The position numbers were made by a program, and so were the translations under genes. The notes below the pieces were generated by a model, which worked only from the letters and a program-made list of their open reading frames with translations, did no database searches and was not told the origin of the DNA. A stretch of DNA of 50,531 nucleotides from Mammaliicoccus sciuri (GTDB taxonomy: Bacteria > Bacillota > Bacilli > Staphylococcales > Staphylococcaceae), in contig NZ_PPQD01000034.1 of NCBI RefSeq assembly GCF_002901825.1, positions 1,445 to 51,975 of the forward strand, read 5' to 3'. Position 1 is the stretch's first letter. Every line of letters begins with the position of its first letter. Positions 16,069 to 24,339 of the stretch are shown here, piece by piece.

Positions 16069-17307
16069 ATGTTAGATAAGACTGAAGAATTAATTGACTC
16101 TGAAATGATCATTATAGAAGAAGGTGATGTCGCATCACCTAAAGGATACATTGCTGGCGGCATGCATGTTGGTTTACGTAGAGAAAAGAAAGACTTTGGT
16201 TGGTTATATTCATCAGTTCCAGCTAATTGTGCAGCGGTATATACACAAAATGCTTTTAAAGCAGCCCCATTAAAAGTCACTGAAGAAAGTATTAATGTTG
16301 AACACAAACTTTCGGCAATTGTTATTAATTCTGCCATCGCAAATGCTTGTACAGGTCAAAGAGGTTTGGATGATGCAAAGCAAACTCAGAAATGGATTTC
16401 ATCTAAACTACAACTACCTGAACATCAAATCGCAATTGCATCTACAGGCTTGATTGGTGAATTTTTACCTATGCAAAAAATTGAAGATGGTGTGAATAAT
16501 ATTGATATTCTCAATAATGCACATTCTTCTGATTTTAATGAAGCTATTTTAACAACTGATAAAGAGACTAAACATATAGCAGTACAAATTAAAATTGATG
16601 AGGAAGTTATTACGATTGGCGGTTCATGTAAAGGGTCAGGCATGATTCATCCAAATATGGCTACAATGCTTGGCTTTATGACTACAGATGCAAATGTTGA
16701 CTCTGATGATTTGAATGACTTATTAAAAGAATCTGTTGATGAAACGTTTAATATGATTACAGTTGATGGTGATACAAGTACAAATGATATGGTTATACTT
16801 TTAGCTAACGGTGAAAGTGGCCAACATACATTAACTAAATCACATCCAGAATGGGAGAAGTTCGCTCAAGCTGTCCAATATGTGAGTCAATATTTAGCTC
16901 AGAGTATTGCAAGAGATGGTGAAGGTGCGACGAAGCTAATCAAAGTTAATGTCAAAGGTGCTAAGACTAAAGCTCAAAATAGTGCAATTGCTAAAACAAT
17001 TGTTGGTTCAAGCTTAGTGAAAACAGCAATACACGGTGCTGATCCAAACTTTGGAAGAATCGTAACTTCAATCGGTTATGCTGATCATACTGTAGATACT
17101 AACGAAGTAGACGTTTGGCTTTGTGGACATTTATTAGTCAGTAAAGGTATGAATGTAACATTTGATGAGTTAGATTTAAAAGCTAAAATGGAGCAAGACA
17201 CAATTGAAATAGAAGCAAAAATTGGAAATTCTCATCATTCATCTACCGCTTTCGGATGCGATTTGAGTTATGATTACGTAAAAATTAATGCATTATATAG
17301 AACTTAA
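16069..17307 (+). CDS. argJ: Bifunctional ornithine acetyltransferase / N-acetylglutamate synthase
   Basis: The 412-residue product starts at ATG 16069, 6 nt after AGGAGG. A TTG one codon upstream is too close to that site. ArgJ recycles the acetyl group from N-acetylornithine to glutamate and can make N-acetylglutamate, starting the cyclic arginine pathway. The self-cleavage site is seen in KGSGMIHPNMATMLGFMTTDA, where the Thr becomes the N-terminal nucleophile of the beta chain. ANACTGQRG and DGEGATKLI are also conserved. It is the middle gene of argCJB. Confidence 0.95.
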   Translation: MLDKTEELIDSEMIIIEEGDVASPKGYIAGGMHVGLRREKKDFGWLYSSVPANCAAVYTQNAFKAAPLKVTEESINVEHKLSAIVINSAIANACTGQRGLDDAKQTQKWISSKLQLPEHQIAIASTGLIGEFLPMQKIEDGVNNIDILNNAHSSDFNEAILTTDKETKHIAVQIKIDEEVITIGGSCKGSGMIHPNMATMLGFMTTDANVDSDDLNDLLKESVDETFNMITVDGDTSTNDMVILLANGESGQHTLTKSHPEWEKFAQAVQYVSQYLAQSIARDGEGATKLIKVNVKGAKTKAQNSAIAKTIVGSSLVKTAIHGADPNFGRIVTSIGYADHTVDTNEVDVWLCGHLLVSKGMNVTFDELDLKAKMEQDTIEIEAKIGNSHHSSTAFGCDLSYDYVKINALYRT

Positions 17308-17321
17308 TAGGAGGTCATTAA

Positions 17322-18083
17322 GTGAAGTATGCAGTCATTAAAATTGGTGGAAGTGTATTAAGCAACTTAAGTCAAACGATAATAGAAGATATACTTACTT
17401 TAAAAAGTCAAAATTATATGCCAATCATTGTCCACGGCGGCGGCCCGTTTATTAATAAACAACTAACTAAAATTGGTATTGAAAGTAAATTTGTAGATGG
17501 ATTACGTGTTACTGATGAAGAAGTGTTACTACAAACTTCAAGTACATTGATAGGTGAAGTCAATCCACAAGTTGTGTATCAAATTAATCAACACGACTCA
17601 TTAGCATTAGGAATAAATGGCATTGATATGAATTTATTTGACATTAAACCTTTAGATTCTAAATATGGATTTGTAGCAGAATGTACATCCGTTAATAAAG
17701 AAACACTGGCTAATATATGTTCGAACAGTATTCCAGTTATCGCACCAATCGGTATCGATAGAAATACTGGTCAAAGATATAATATTAATGCAGATAGCCT
17801 TGCATATAAAATAGCGAGTGAAATGGAAGGCGACTTATTCTTAATAAGTGATATTCCAGGTGTACTGATTAAAGATGAAGTACAAAGTCATTTAAGTATA
17901 AATGATATTCATAATTATATAGAAACAACTGAAATATATGGAGGTATGATCCCTAAAGTTACTGGCGCAATTTCTGCAATAAAAGAAGGCTGTAAAAGCG
18001 TCAAGATTATTTCAGGATCATCAGACCATGCATTATTAAAAAGTTCTCATTCAAATAAAATAGGTACAACAATTACATTATAA
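17322..18083 (+). CDS. argB: Acetylglutamate kinase
   Basis: The 253-residue amino-acid kinase starts at GTG 17322 with ribosome site AGGAGGTC. Motifs are KIGGSVL at the N-terminus, IVHGGGPFIN for phosphate binding, RVTDEEVL, YNINADSLAYKIA and the C-terminal MIPKVTGAISAIKEGCKSVKIISG. It phosphorylates N-acetylglutamate, the second step of arginine synthesis. The operon ends here at a strong terminator. No argD follows, so acetylornithine aminotransferase must be encoded elsewhere or be replaced by another transaminase such as RocD. Confidence 0.95.
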   Translation: MKYAVIKIGGSVLSNLSQTIIEDILTLKSQNYMPIIVHGGGPFINKQLTKIGIESKFVDGLRVTDEEVLLQTSSTLIGEVNPQVVYQINQHDSLALGINGIDMNLFDIKPLDSKYGFVAECTSVNKETLANICSNSIPVIAPIGIDRNTGQRYNINADSLAYKIASEMEGDLFLISDIPGVLIKDEVQSHLSINDIHNYIETTEIYGGMIPKVTGAISAIKEGCKSVKIISGSSDHALLKSSHSNKIGTTITL

Positions 18084-18086
18084 ATT

Positions 18087-18127
18087 AAAAAATCCGACAG
18101 CGTTTTTGAGCACTGTCGGATTTTTTG
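18087..18127 (+). terminator. Terminator of the argCJB operon
   Basis: Stem AAAAAATCCGACAG (18087-18100) pairs with CTGTCGGATTTTTT (18113-18126) around a 12-nt loop. Repeat array 2 starts directly after it. Confidence 0.92.
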
Positions 18128-18129
18128 TT

Positions 18130-18726
18130 CGCTTATTAGCAGATTTGGATGGAAGTGCAAATACTGGTGTCGTTATTAGCAGATTGGGTTAGAAGTGCAA
18201 ATAACGAGTGTCTTGTTTACATTTCTCAGGACTTTTGTAATTATGGCTATCCATGGTAACACTTCGGCCGAGTTTTGTAACTATGGCCGTCCATAGTAAC
18301 ACTTCAGCTGACTTTTGTAATTATAGCTATCCATGGTAACACTTCGGCCGAGTTTTGTAATTATGGCCGTCCATAGTAACACTTCAGCTGACTTTTGTAA
18401 TTATAGCGACCCATAGTAACACATCGGCCGAGTTTTGTAATTATGGCCGTCCATAGTAACAGTTCGGCCGAGTTTTGTAACTAAGGCATACCATAGTAAC
18501 ACTTCAGCTGACTTTTGTAATTATAGCTATCCATGGTAACACTTCGGCCGAGTTTAGTAACTAAGGCATACCATAGTAACACATCGGCCGAGTTTTGTAA
18601 CTAAGGCATACCATAGTAACAGTTCGGCCAAGTTTTGTAACTAACACCCTCGTTATGAACAAGTTTGGGCGAAAGTGTTCACAAGAACCCCGTTATGAAC
18701 AAGTTTAGCCAAAAGTGTTCATAACA
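18130..18726 (+). repeat. Modular intergenic repeat array 2 (A-A-B x11-C-C)
   Basis: Two A units (about 18133-18164 and 18173-18204). Then one diverged B unit (about 18216-18240) and ten B units starting at 18261 with an exact 40-bp period and no indel to 18640. The last part is two C units (18652-18685 and 18692-18725). C2 is a perfect 10-bp inverted repeat, GTTATGAACA with TGTTCATAAC. The B core at each start alternates between CGGCCG and CAGCTG, and part of the array has an 80-bp higher-order period. Segments between B units also form dyads, such as CTATGG-CCGT-CCATAG. The array fills most of the 809-bp gap between argB and queG. Nothing in it codes for protein. The remaining 18727-18892 holds only the AT-rich queG leader. 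Confidence 0.9.
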
Positions 18727-18892
18727 GCCCCCACCTCAAACAAGCTAAATACTGTCTTGCCAAACCATTTACCATATAGTTTATGAAAGTAATTTTTATA
18801 TACTTATTTAATTGAATTAATACGAATACCGTAAATTTATTTATTAAATGTGTTAAAATGTATTAGCATGTTTGATAGTGAGGTGAATAAAT

Positions 18893-20020
18893 TTGAATTT
18901 AGATCAATTGAAGCAAGAAGTGATAGATTATGCACATTCTATTGGTATTGATAGTATTGGATTTACAACTGCTGATCCTTTTGATGAATTAAAGAAAAAG
19001 TTAGAAGATTATCATTCTAAAGGATATGCTTCTGGGTTTGAAGAAAGTGATATTGAATTAAGAACAGTCCCTAAATTATCATTACCATCTGCTCGCTCAA
19101 TTATAGCAATTGCTGTAGGGTATCCGAATAAATTAAAGGGTGCTCCTAAAAGTGTTAGAGGAGATAGAAGAGGTATGTTTGCGCGTGCTTCATGGGGCCA
19201 AGATTATCATACTATTATGAGAAATCGCCTTGATAAACTCAGTTTATTCCTAAAAGAAAAAGTGCCTGATGTAGAAATTAAATCAATGGTCGATACAGGT
19301 GTCTTGTCTGACCGTTCAGTAGCTGAAAGAGCTGGGTTAGGATTTGCAGGTAAAAATGGATTTATTATTAATGAAGAACTAGGTACTTGGAGTTATCTTG
19401 GTGAAATGTTAGTCAGTATACCATTTAAACCTGATGATCCAGTTATAGATAGTTGTGGTGATTGTAACATTTGTGTTGATAGATGTCCGACAGGTGCCTT
19501 AGTAGGTAATGGTCAATTAAATAGTCAAAAATGTATCAGCTTTTTAACACAAACAAAAGGTTATTTAAAAGATGAATACCGCTATAAAATAGGAAATCGT
19601 CTTTATGGATGTGACACATGCCAACAAGTATGTCCACGAAATAGAGGGATTAATACTGAACATGACGACATTATATTAGAACCTGAGGTACTAAAACCTA
19701 GACTTGTACCACTACTCAAAATGTCTAATAAAGAATTTAAAAATACTTATGGACATTTAGCTGGTGCATGGAGAGGTAAAAAGCCGATTCAACGAAATGC
19801 GATTGTCGCACTTGCTCACTTTAATGAAGAAAGTGCAATACCTGATTTAAAAGATGTTGCGTTAACAGATCCGCGACCAATGATAAGAGGTACTGCGTTT
19901 TGGGCTATCGGTCAAATACAAGGTGAAGAGGCAAGACCATTCATTATGTCACACTATGAACGTGAAATAGAAGAAGTCCAAGAAGAAATGATAAAAGGAT
20001 TAGAGATTAGGAGAAAATAA
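18893..20020 (+). CDS. queG: Epoxyqueuosine reductase
   Basis: The 375-residue enzyme starts at TTG 18893 with ribosome site GAGGTG. It reduces epoxyqueuosine at tRNA position 34 to queuosine, using cobalamin and two [4Fe-4S] clusters. The ferredoxin-type motifs are SCGDCNICVDRCPTGAL (about residues 190-206) and CDTCQQVCPRN (about 243-253). The N-terminal part binds cobalamin (GFTTADPF, RASWGQDYHTIM, VDTGVLSDRSVAERAGLGFAGKN). The C-terminus has HEAT-like repeats that hold the tRNA. trmL follows after 3 bp, so two tRNA position-34 modification genes share a transcript. Confidence 0.95.
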   Translation: MNLDQLKQEVIDYAHSIGIDSIGFTTADPFDELKKKLEDYHSKGYASGFEESDIELRTVPKLSLPSARSIIAIAVGYPNKLKGAPKSVRGDRRGMFARASWGQDYHTIMRNRLDKLSLFLKEKVPDVEIKSMVDTGVLSDRSVAERAGLGFAGKNGFIINEELGTWSYLGEMLVSIPFKPDDPVIDSCGDCNICVDRCPTGALVGNGQLNSQKCISFLTQTKGYLKDEYRYKIGNRLYGCDTCQQVCPRNRGINTEHDDIILEPEVLKPRLVPLLKMSNKEFKNTYGHLAGAWRGKKPIQRNAIVALAHFNEESAIPDLKDVALTDPRPMIRGTAFWAIGQIQGEEARPFIMSHYEREIEEVQEEMIKGLEIRRK

Positions 20021-20023
20021 ATT

Positions 20024-20497
20024 ATGACAAATCATGTAGTTTTATATCAACCAGAAATTCCAGCGAATACTGGGAATATTGCACGTAGTTGTGCAGCAAC
20101 AGATACAACTTTACATTTAATTAGACCATTAGGTTTTAGTACTGATGATAAAATGTTAAGAAGAGCTGGTCTAGATTACTGGAAATTTGTAAATATTGTT
20201 TATTATGATAGTATTGAAGAATTTTTCGAAAAGACTGAAGGTGGCAACTATTACTTACTAACTAAGTTTGGTACTCAACCACATACTCAGTTTGATTACA
20301 GTAATGTTGAAGAAAATCATTACTTTATATTTGGTAGAGAAACAACAGGACTTCCTGATTGGGTTAAAGAAAAATATAAAGATACAGCATTAAGAATTCC
20401 AATGAATGATAATGTAAGATCTTTAAATTTATCTAATACTGCTGCAATATTAATTTATGAAGCGTTAAGACAACAAAACTATCCTAATTTATCATAG
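20024..20497 (+). CDS. trmL: tRNA (cytidine(34)-2'-O)-methyltransferase
   Basis: The 157-residue SPOUT-class methyltransferase has the knotted SAM-binding motifs: LYQPEIPANTGNIARSCAAT at the N-terminus, FIFGRETTGLPDWV in the middle and IPMNDNVRSLNLSNTAAILIYEALRQ at the C-terminus. It 2'-O-methylates the wobble base of tRNA-Leu isoacceptors. The length is normal for TrmL/YibK. It lies 3 bp after queG and uses ribosome sequence within the queG end (AGGAG). Confidence 0.95.
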   Translation: MTNHVVLYQPEIPANTGNIARSCAATDTTLHLIRPLGFSTDDKMLRRAGLDYWKFVNIVYYDSIEEFFEKTEGGNYYLLTKFGTQPHTQFDYSNVEENHYFIFGRETTGLPDWVKEKYKDTALRIPMNDNVRSLNLSNTAAILIYEALRQQNYPNLS

Positions 20498-20501
20498 AAA
20501 T

Positions 20502-20530
20502 AAAAAAACTGAGGCCATATGGTCTCAGTT
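20502..20530 (-). terminator. Terminator of the 46-residue protein gene (minus strand)
   Basis: Stem AACTGAGGCC (20507-20516) pairs with GGTCTCAGTT (20521-20530) around ATAT. The run of seven A at 20502-20508 is a T tail only on the minus strand. On the plus strand it may still stop trmL transcripts weakly. Confidence 0.82.
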
Positions 20531-20531
20531 A

Positions 20532-20672
20532 TTAATTATTATTTGATTTTAAAGATTCAAGTTCTTTGTTTAAATCTTCTTCCTTAAGACCGTAGTCTTT
20601 AGAATCGCGACCAGCAGTTAACATCGCAGTAATAAATGCTACACCAACCATACAGATTAATAGCGTATTCAT
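20532..20672 (-). CDS. 46-residue single-pass membrane protein, unknown function
   Basis: The minus-strand frame starts MNTLLICMVGVAFITAMLTA, a membrane helix over residues 3-20. It continues GRDSKDYGLKEEDLNKELES and ends LKSNNN, a charged cytoplasmic tail. A very strong ribosome site (GAGGGGG) lies upstream of the ATG at 20672, and a perfect terminator begins 2 bp after the stop. Codon use matches the neighbours. It is divergent from nagA and shares the spacer. I do not recognise a named family. The expression signals make it a credible gene although it is short. Confidence 0.8.
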   Translation of the reverse strand: MNTLLICMVGVAFITAMLTAGRDSKDYGLKEEDLNKELESLKSNNN

Positions 20673-20758
20673 TTAATTAGCCCCCTCGTAATGTTATGTT
20701 ATCTTTATTATATACGAATTAAGGCAATAATTAAATACATTTTTAAGGAGACATTGAT

Positions 20759-21910
20759 ATGGATAATTATATTTTGAAAAATGCACAAATTTATACTGAA
20801 ACATATAAAATTGATCATGGCTATATCGAAGTGCGTAATGGGTGTATTCACGATATTCAAGAAGGGGAATATACAGGTACATTACAAACGATTGATGCGA
20901 ATGGTCAACACGTACTTCCAGGATTTATTGATATACATATTCATGGCGGTTATGGCCAAGATGCAATGGATGCAACACCAGAAACATTGAATTTATTGTC
21001 TGAGAAATTATTATCTGAAGGTACGACTAGCTTTTTAGCCACTACGATGACGCAATCAACTGTAGCCATCAATGCTGCATTAGAAAATGTTGCAAACTAT
21101 AAACAGATAGATGATAAACGTGCTGAAATACTCGGTGTACATTTAGAAGGTCCATTTATTTCTGAACATAAAGTTGGTGCTCAAAATCCTGCATTTGTTG
21201 CAAGACCTACAGTGCAAAAATTCAAAGATTTTCAAGAAAAAGCAAATGGCGCGATTAAAGTAGTGACAATTGCGCCAGAAGTTGAAGGTGCAGAAGAAGT
21301 TATTAAAGCACTTCATCAAGATGTTATTTTTTCAGCAGGACATACCGTATCTGATTACGATGGCATTGAAAAAGCAGTTCAAAATGGTCTTAAGCATATT
21401 ACACACTTATATAATGCCCAAACGACATTTACACATAGAGAACCAGGCGTATTTGGTGCCGCTCTGACAGATGAAAGATTAACAACAGAAGTCATTGTTG
21501 ATGGTATTCATTCTCATCCTGCTGCAGTAAAATTAGCGTATCTTACTAAAGGAAATGAGAATTTCTGCATTATTACAGATGCAATGCGTGCAAAAGGTAT
21601 GAAAGATGGTAAATACGATCTTGGAGGTCAAGATGTATTTGTTAAAAATAACGAAGCAAGATTAGAAACAGGTTCACTTGCAGGAAGTATATTACTTATG
21701 AACAAAGGCTTAAAAAATTTAATGGACTTTGCAAATATACCACTTGAAGAAGCATGGCGTACAGCAAGTTTAAATCAAGCTATTCGATTGAAAGTTGATG
21801 ATAGAATTGGCTCAATCAAAGTTGGAAAACAAGCAGATCTTGTTATAGCTGATTCAGAATTAAATGTTTTAACTACTATTAAAAAAGGGTATATTATAAA
21901 TAATGACTAA
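20759..21910 (+). CDS. nagA: N-acetylglucosamine-6-phosphate deacetylase
   Basis: The 383-residue amidohydrolase has metal-binding motifs DIHIHGGYGQDAMD (about residues 59-72), HLEGPFIS, SAGHT, HLYNAQTTFTHREPG and ITDAM with the catalytic Asp. It deacetylates GlcNAc-6-P to GlcN-6-P in amino-sugar recycling and catabolism. The ribosome site AAGGAG lies before the ATG. The next gene encodes a NagB-like protein that lacks the deaminase motif, so it probably does not provide the following step. Confidence 0.95.
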   Translation: MDNYILKNAQIYTETYKIDHGYIEVRNGCIHDIQEGEYTGTLQTIDANGQHVLPGFIDIHIHGGYGQDAMDATPETLNLLSEKLLSEGTTSFLATTMTQSTVAINAALENVANYKQIDDKRAEILGVHLEGPFISEHKVGAQNPAFVARPTVQKFKDFQEKANGAIKVVTIAPEVEGAEEVIKALHQDVIFSAGHTVSDYDGIEKAVQNGLKHITHLYNAQTTFTHREPGVFGAALTDERLTTEVIVDGIHSHPAAVKLAYLTKGNENFCIITDAMRAKGMKDGKYDLGGQDVFVKNNEARLETGSLAGSILLMNKGLKNLMDFANIPLEEAWRTASLNQAIRLKVDDRIGSIKVGKQADLVIADSELNVLTTIKKGYIINND

Positions 21911-21958
21911 AGGTTATGATTTTTGTAAATAGACAAGTTGAAATGAGGAGTGGACAAA

Positions 21959-22558
21959 ATGGCTTTAAACTTTAAAGTATTTGAAACAAAAGATATTGCT
22001 GCACGATATGCTGCAGATGTAGTTCGCAAACAATTTAATTCAGACAGCACTTCAGTTGTCGGTGTACATTTAGAAGCTGAGCAAACATCATTTTTCGATG
22101 AACTATTAGATGATGTTAAGAAAAATCCTGTGAACTTCAGTCAAATTCATATTTTAGATTTTGACGGTAAAGAAGATTATTACACAGAATTAGGTGTCCC
22201 AGCTAAACAAGTATTAAAAACTGATGTCGGTAGTGATGTTGAAGCATTTATTAAAGAAAAAGTGAATACTGACAAAAAGAAAAACAAATTGATGTTAGAT
22301 GTTGTCACTTTAACTGAAGATAGTAGAACTGGATTAGACTATAATCAAGCAATTCACCCAGCAAGAGAAGTTATCGTACTTGTCACTGGTAAAGAAAAAG
22401 CTAAAGCAGTAAGTCAGTTATATCAAGAACCTGCAAATGGTTCTGTTGAATCCGCTAAATTAAAACAACATAGAATGGTAACAGTTGTATTAGATAATGA
22501 AGCGGCACAAGGCTTACCTGAAGACGTTAGATCTTACTTCTCAATTCAATTTTCATAA
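21959..22558 (+). CDS. NagB/SIS-fold-like protein lacking the deaminase active-site motif
   Basis: The start is ATG 21959, 8 nt after AGGAG. A GTG at 21950 overlaps that site. The 199-residue product follows the outline of glucosamine-6-phosphate deaminase/6-phosphogluconolactonase. It has an N-terminal AARYAADVVRKQF segment and a middle strand FSQIHILDFDG where NagB has the NMDEY region. The C-terminal part is REVIVLVTGKEKAKAVSQLY, then SAKLKQHRMVTVVLDNEAA. The GIGxDGHIAFNEP catalytic motif is absent and the phosphate-binding LATGSTP loop is replaced. It is shorter than NagB (about 240-250). It is likely a non-catalytic paralogue, perhaps a sugar-phosphate sensor, and sits 49 bp after nagA. 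Confidence 0.75.
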   Translation: MALNFKVFETKDIAARYAADVVRKQFNSDSTSVVGVHLEAEQTSFFDELLDDVKKNPVNFSQIHILDFDGKEDYYTELGVPAKQVLKTDVGSDVEAFIKEKVNTDKKKNKLMLDVVTLTEDSRTGLDYNQAIHPAREVIVLVTGKEKAKAVSQLYQEPANGSVESAKLKQHRMVTVVLDNEAAQGLPEDVRSYFSIQFS

Positions 22559-22571
22559 GAAGGTGAGAAAT

Positions 22572-22709
22572 TTGAATAAAAATCTAGAAGAAGAAAATGA
22601 AATGGTTCAAGACCTAGAAGATGTTAAAGAACTAGGTAAAGAAATGGAACAAATATCAGAACAAAATGATGAAGCTTTTGAAGAAAAGAAATCTGAACAA
22701 GAGTCTTAA
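22572..22709 (+). CDS. 45-residue acidic protein, unknown function
   Basis: The product starts at TTG 22572 after ribosome site AAGGTGAG. It reads MNKNLEEENEMVQDLEDVKE and continues with LGKEMEQISEQNDEAFEEKK, ending SEQES. It is strongly acidic and predicted to be helical or disordered, with no Cys, Trp or membrane segment. It lies 13 bp after the NagB-like gene and ends just before a terminator, so it is the last gene of the nagA unit. I do not recognise a domain. Good translation signals and position support it as real. Confidence 0.75.
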   Translation: MNKNLEEENEMVQDLEDVKELGKEMEQISEQNDEAFEEKKSEQES

Positions 22710-22714
22710 AAAAC

Positions 22715-22753
22715 GAGTCTGGGACATAATGTAATGTCTCAGTCTCTTTTTTT
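22715..22753 (+). terminator. Terminator of the nagA unit
   Basis: Stem GAGTCTGGGACAT (22715-22727) pairs with ATGTCTCAGTCTC (22734-22746) with two mismatches or wobbles, followed by seven T. Confidence 0.88.
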
Positions 22754-22783
22754 CGTTAATTTAAATTATCTGACAACTGAGAG

Positions 22784-22812
22784 TTTAAATCGCTTTCTTT
22801 ATACGATATAAT
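22784..22812 (+). promoter_or_regulatory. fumC promoter
   Basis: TTTAAA (22784-22789), a 17-bp spacer and a perfect TATAAT (22807-22812). A GGGGAG ribosome site precedes the ATG at 22862. Confidence 0.7.
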
Positions 22813-22861
22813 AGAGATGAATAAAGAATGATGAATTCAAGAAATAAAGGGGAGTATTGAA

Positions 22862-24250
22862 ATGAGTTACAGAATTGAACATGATACATTTGGTGAAATT
22901 AAAGTTCCAAGTGAGAAATATTGGAAAGCACAAACACAAAGAAGTAAACAGAATTTCCCAGTAGGTAAAGAACAAATGCCAATTGAAGTGATTTATGGAT
23001 TTGCACATTTAAAAAGAGCAGCAGCGATTTCAAATCATGAACTTGGTAAATTATCTGATGATAAGAAAGATGCCATTGTATATGCTACTGATGAAATTTT
23101 AAAAGGAAACTTAGATGAACATTTTCCTCTAGTAGTTTGGCAAACAGGTAGTGGTACACAAAGTAATATGAACGTGAACGAAGTTGTGAGCTACGTTGCC
23201 AATGAATACTTGAAAGAAAAAGGTTCAGAAGAGTCCGTTCATCCAAATGATCATGTTAATATGTCTCAAAGTTCAAATGATACATATCCAACTGCAATGC
23301 ATGTTGCTTTATACCATGAAATTGAATCTAAATTATTACCAGCAATTGGTACGTTAAGAGATACATTTAAGAAAAAAGAAGAAAATTTCAAAGATATTAT
23401 TAAAATTGGTAGAACACATTTACAAGATGCAACACCTTTAACTTTAGGTCAAGAAGTTAGTGGTTGGAGATATATGTTAGATAAATGTGAATCATTATTA
23501 AATGAATCTAAAGGTCAATTATTAAACTTAGCAATTGGTGGTACAGCAGTTGGTACTGGTATCAATGCACATCCAGAATTCGGCGATAAAGTGGCTAAAC
23601 AGATTAGCGAACAATTAGGTTATCCATTTGTATCATCTGAAAATAAATTCCATGCATTAACTGCTCATGATGAAGTTGTTTATGTTCATGGCGCACTTAA
23701 AGCATTAGCAAGTGACTTAATGAAAATTGCAAATGACGTAAGATGGTTAGCTTCTGGCCCAAGAGCTGGATTAGCTGAAATTTCAATTCCAGAGAATGAA
23801 CCAGGTTCATCAATCATGCCAGGTAAAGTAAACCCAACTCAATGTGAAATGTTAACAATGGTTGCTGTTCAAGTATTAGGAAATGATGCAGCAGTAGGTA
23901 TAGCAGCATCACAAGGTAACTTTGAATTAAATGTATTTAAACCAGTTATTTTATACAATACATTACAATCTATTTATTTATTAACTGATGGTATTGAAAC
24001 ATTTAATAACAATTGTGCAGTTGGAATTGAACCGATTGAAGAAAATATCGATAAATATTTAAATCAATCATTGATGCTTGTTACTGCTTTAAATCCACAT
24101 ATTGGATATGAAAATGCAGCAGCAATTGCGAAAAATGCTCACAAAAATGGATTAACATTAAAAGAATCTGCAATTGAATCAGGGCTTCTAACAGAAGAAC
24201 AATTCGATGAGTGGATTAAACCAGAAGATATGATAAGCTCTAAAAAATAA
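22862..24250 (+). CDS. fumC: Class II fumarate hydratase
   Basis: The 462-residue TCA-cycle enzyme interconverts fumarate and L-malate and acts as a cytosolic tetramer without an iron-sulfur cluster. Superfamily signatures are clear: [59 protein letters not shown] and the catalytic loop [16 protein letters not shown]. The length is normal. It is a single-gene unit between two terminators. Confidence 0.97.
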   Translation: MSYRIEHDTFGEIKVPSEKYWKAQTQRSKQNFPVGKEQMPIEVIYGFAHLKRAAAISNHELGKLSDDKKDAIVYATDEILKGNLDEHFPLVVWQTGSGTQSNMNVNEVVSYVANEYLKEKGSEESVHPNDHVNMSQSSNDTYPTAMHVALYHEIESKLLPAIGTLRDTFKKKEENFKDIIKIGRTHLQDATPLTLGQEVSGWRYMLDKCESLLNESKGQLLNLAIGGTAVGTGINAHPEFGDKVAKQISEQLGYPFVSSENKFHALTAHDEVVYVHGALKALASDLMKIANDVRWLASGPRAGLAEISIPENEPGSSIMPGKVNPTQCEMLTMVAVQVLGNDAAVGIAASQGNFELNVFKPVILYNTLQSIYLLTDGIETFNNNCAVGIEPIEENIDKYLNQSLMLVTALNPHIGYENAAAIAKNAHKNGLTLKESAIESGLLTEEQFDEWIKPEDMISSKK

Positions 24251-24278
24251 TAGCAGCTTTAAGACACAAATATAAAGA

Positions 24279-24312
24279 ACAGAAAAAAGGTGCTATAGGC
24301 ACCTTTTTCTGT
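24279..24312 (+). terminator. fumC terminator
   Basis: Stem ACAGAAAAAAGGTGC (24279-24293) pairs with GCACCTTTTTCTGT (24299-24312). The T run is within the right arm. Confidence 0.85.
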
Positions 24313-24339
24313 ATCAAAATATAACTTTGGAGGCAATTT

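Noticed and set aside
18216-18643. CRISPR array
   Set aside because: The segments between B cores are themselves repeated and not unique, the units contain no constant repeat plus variable spacer pattern, and no cas gene is near.
18130-18726. Staphylococcal STAR repeat element
   Set aside because: The GC-rich STAR core with TGTTG and GGCCC is not present; the modules here have a different sequence and order.
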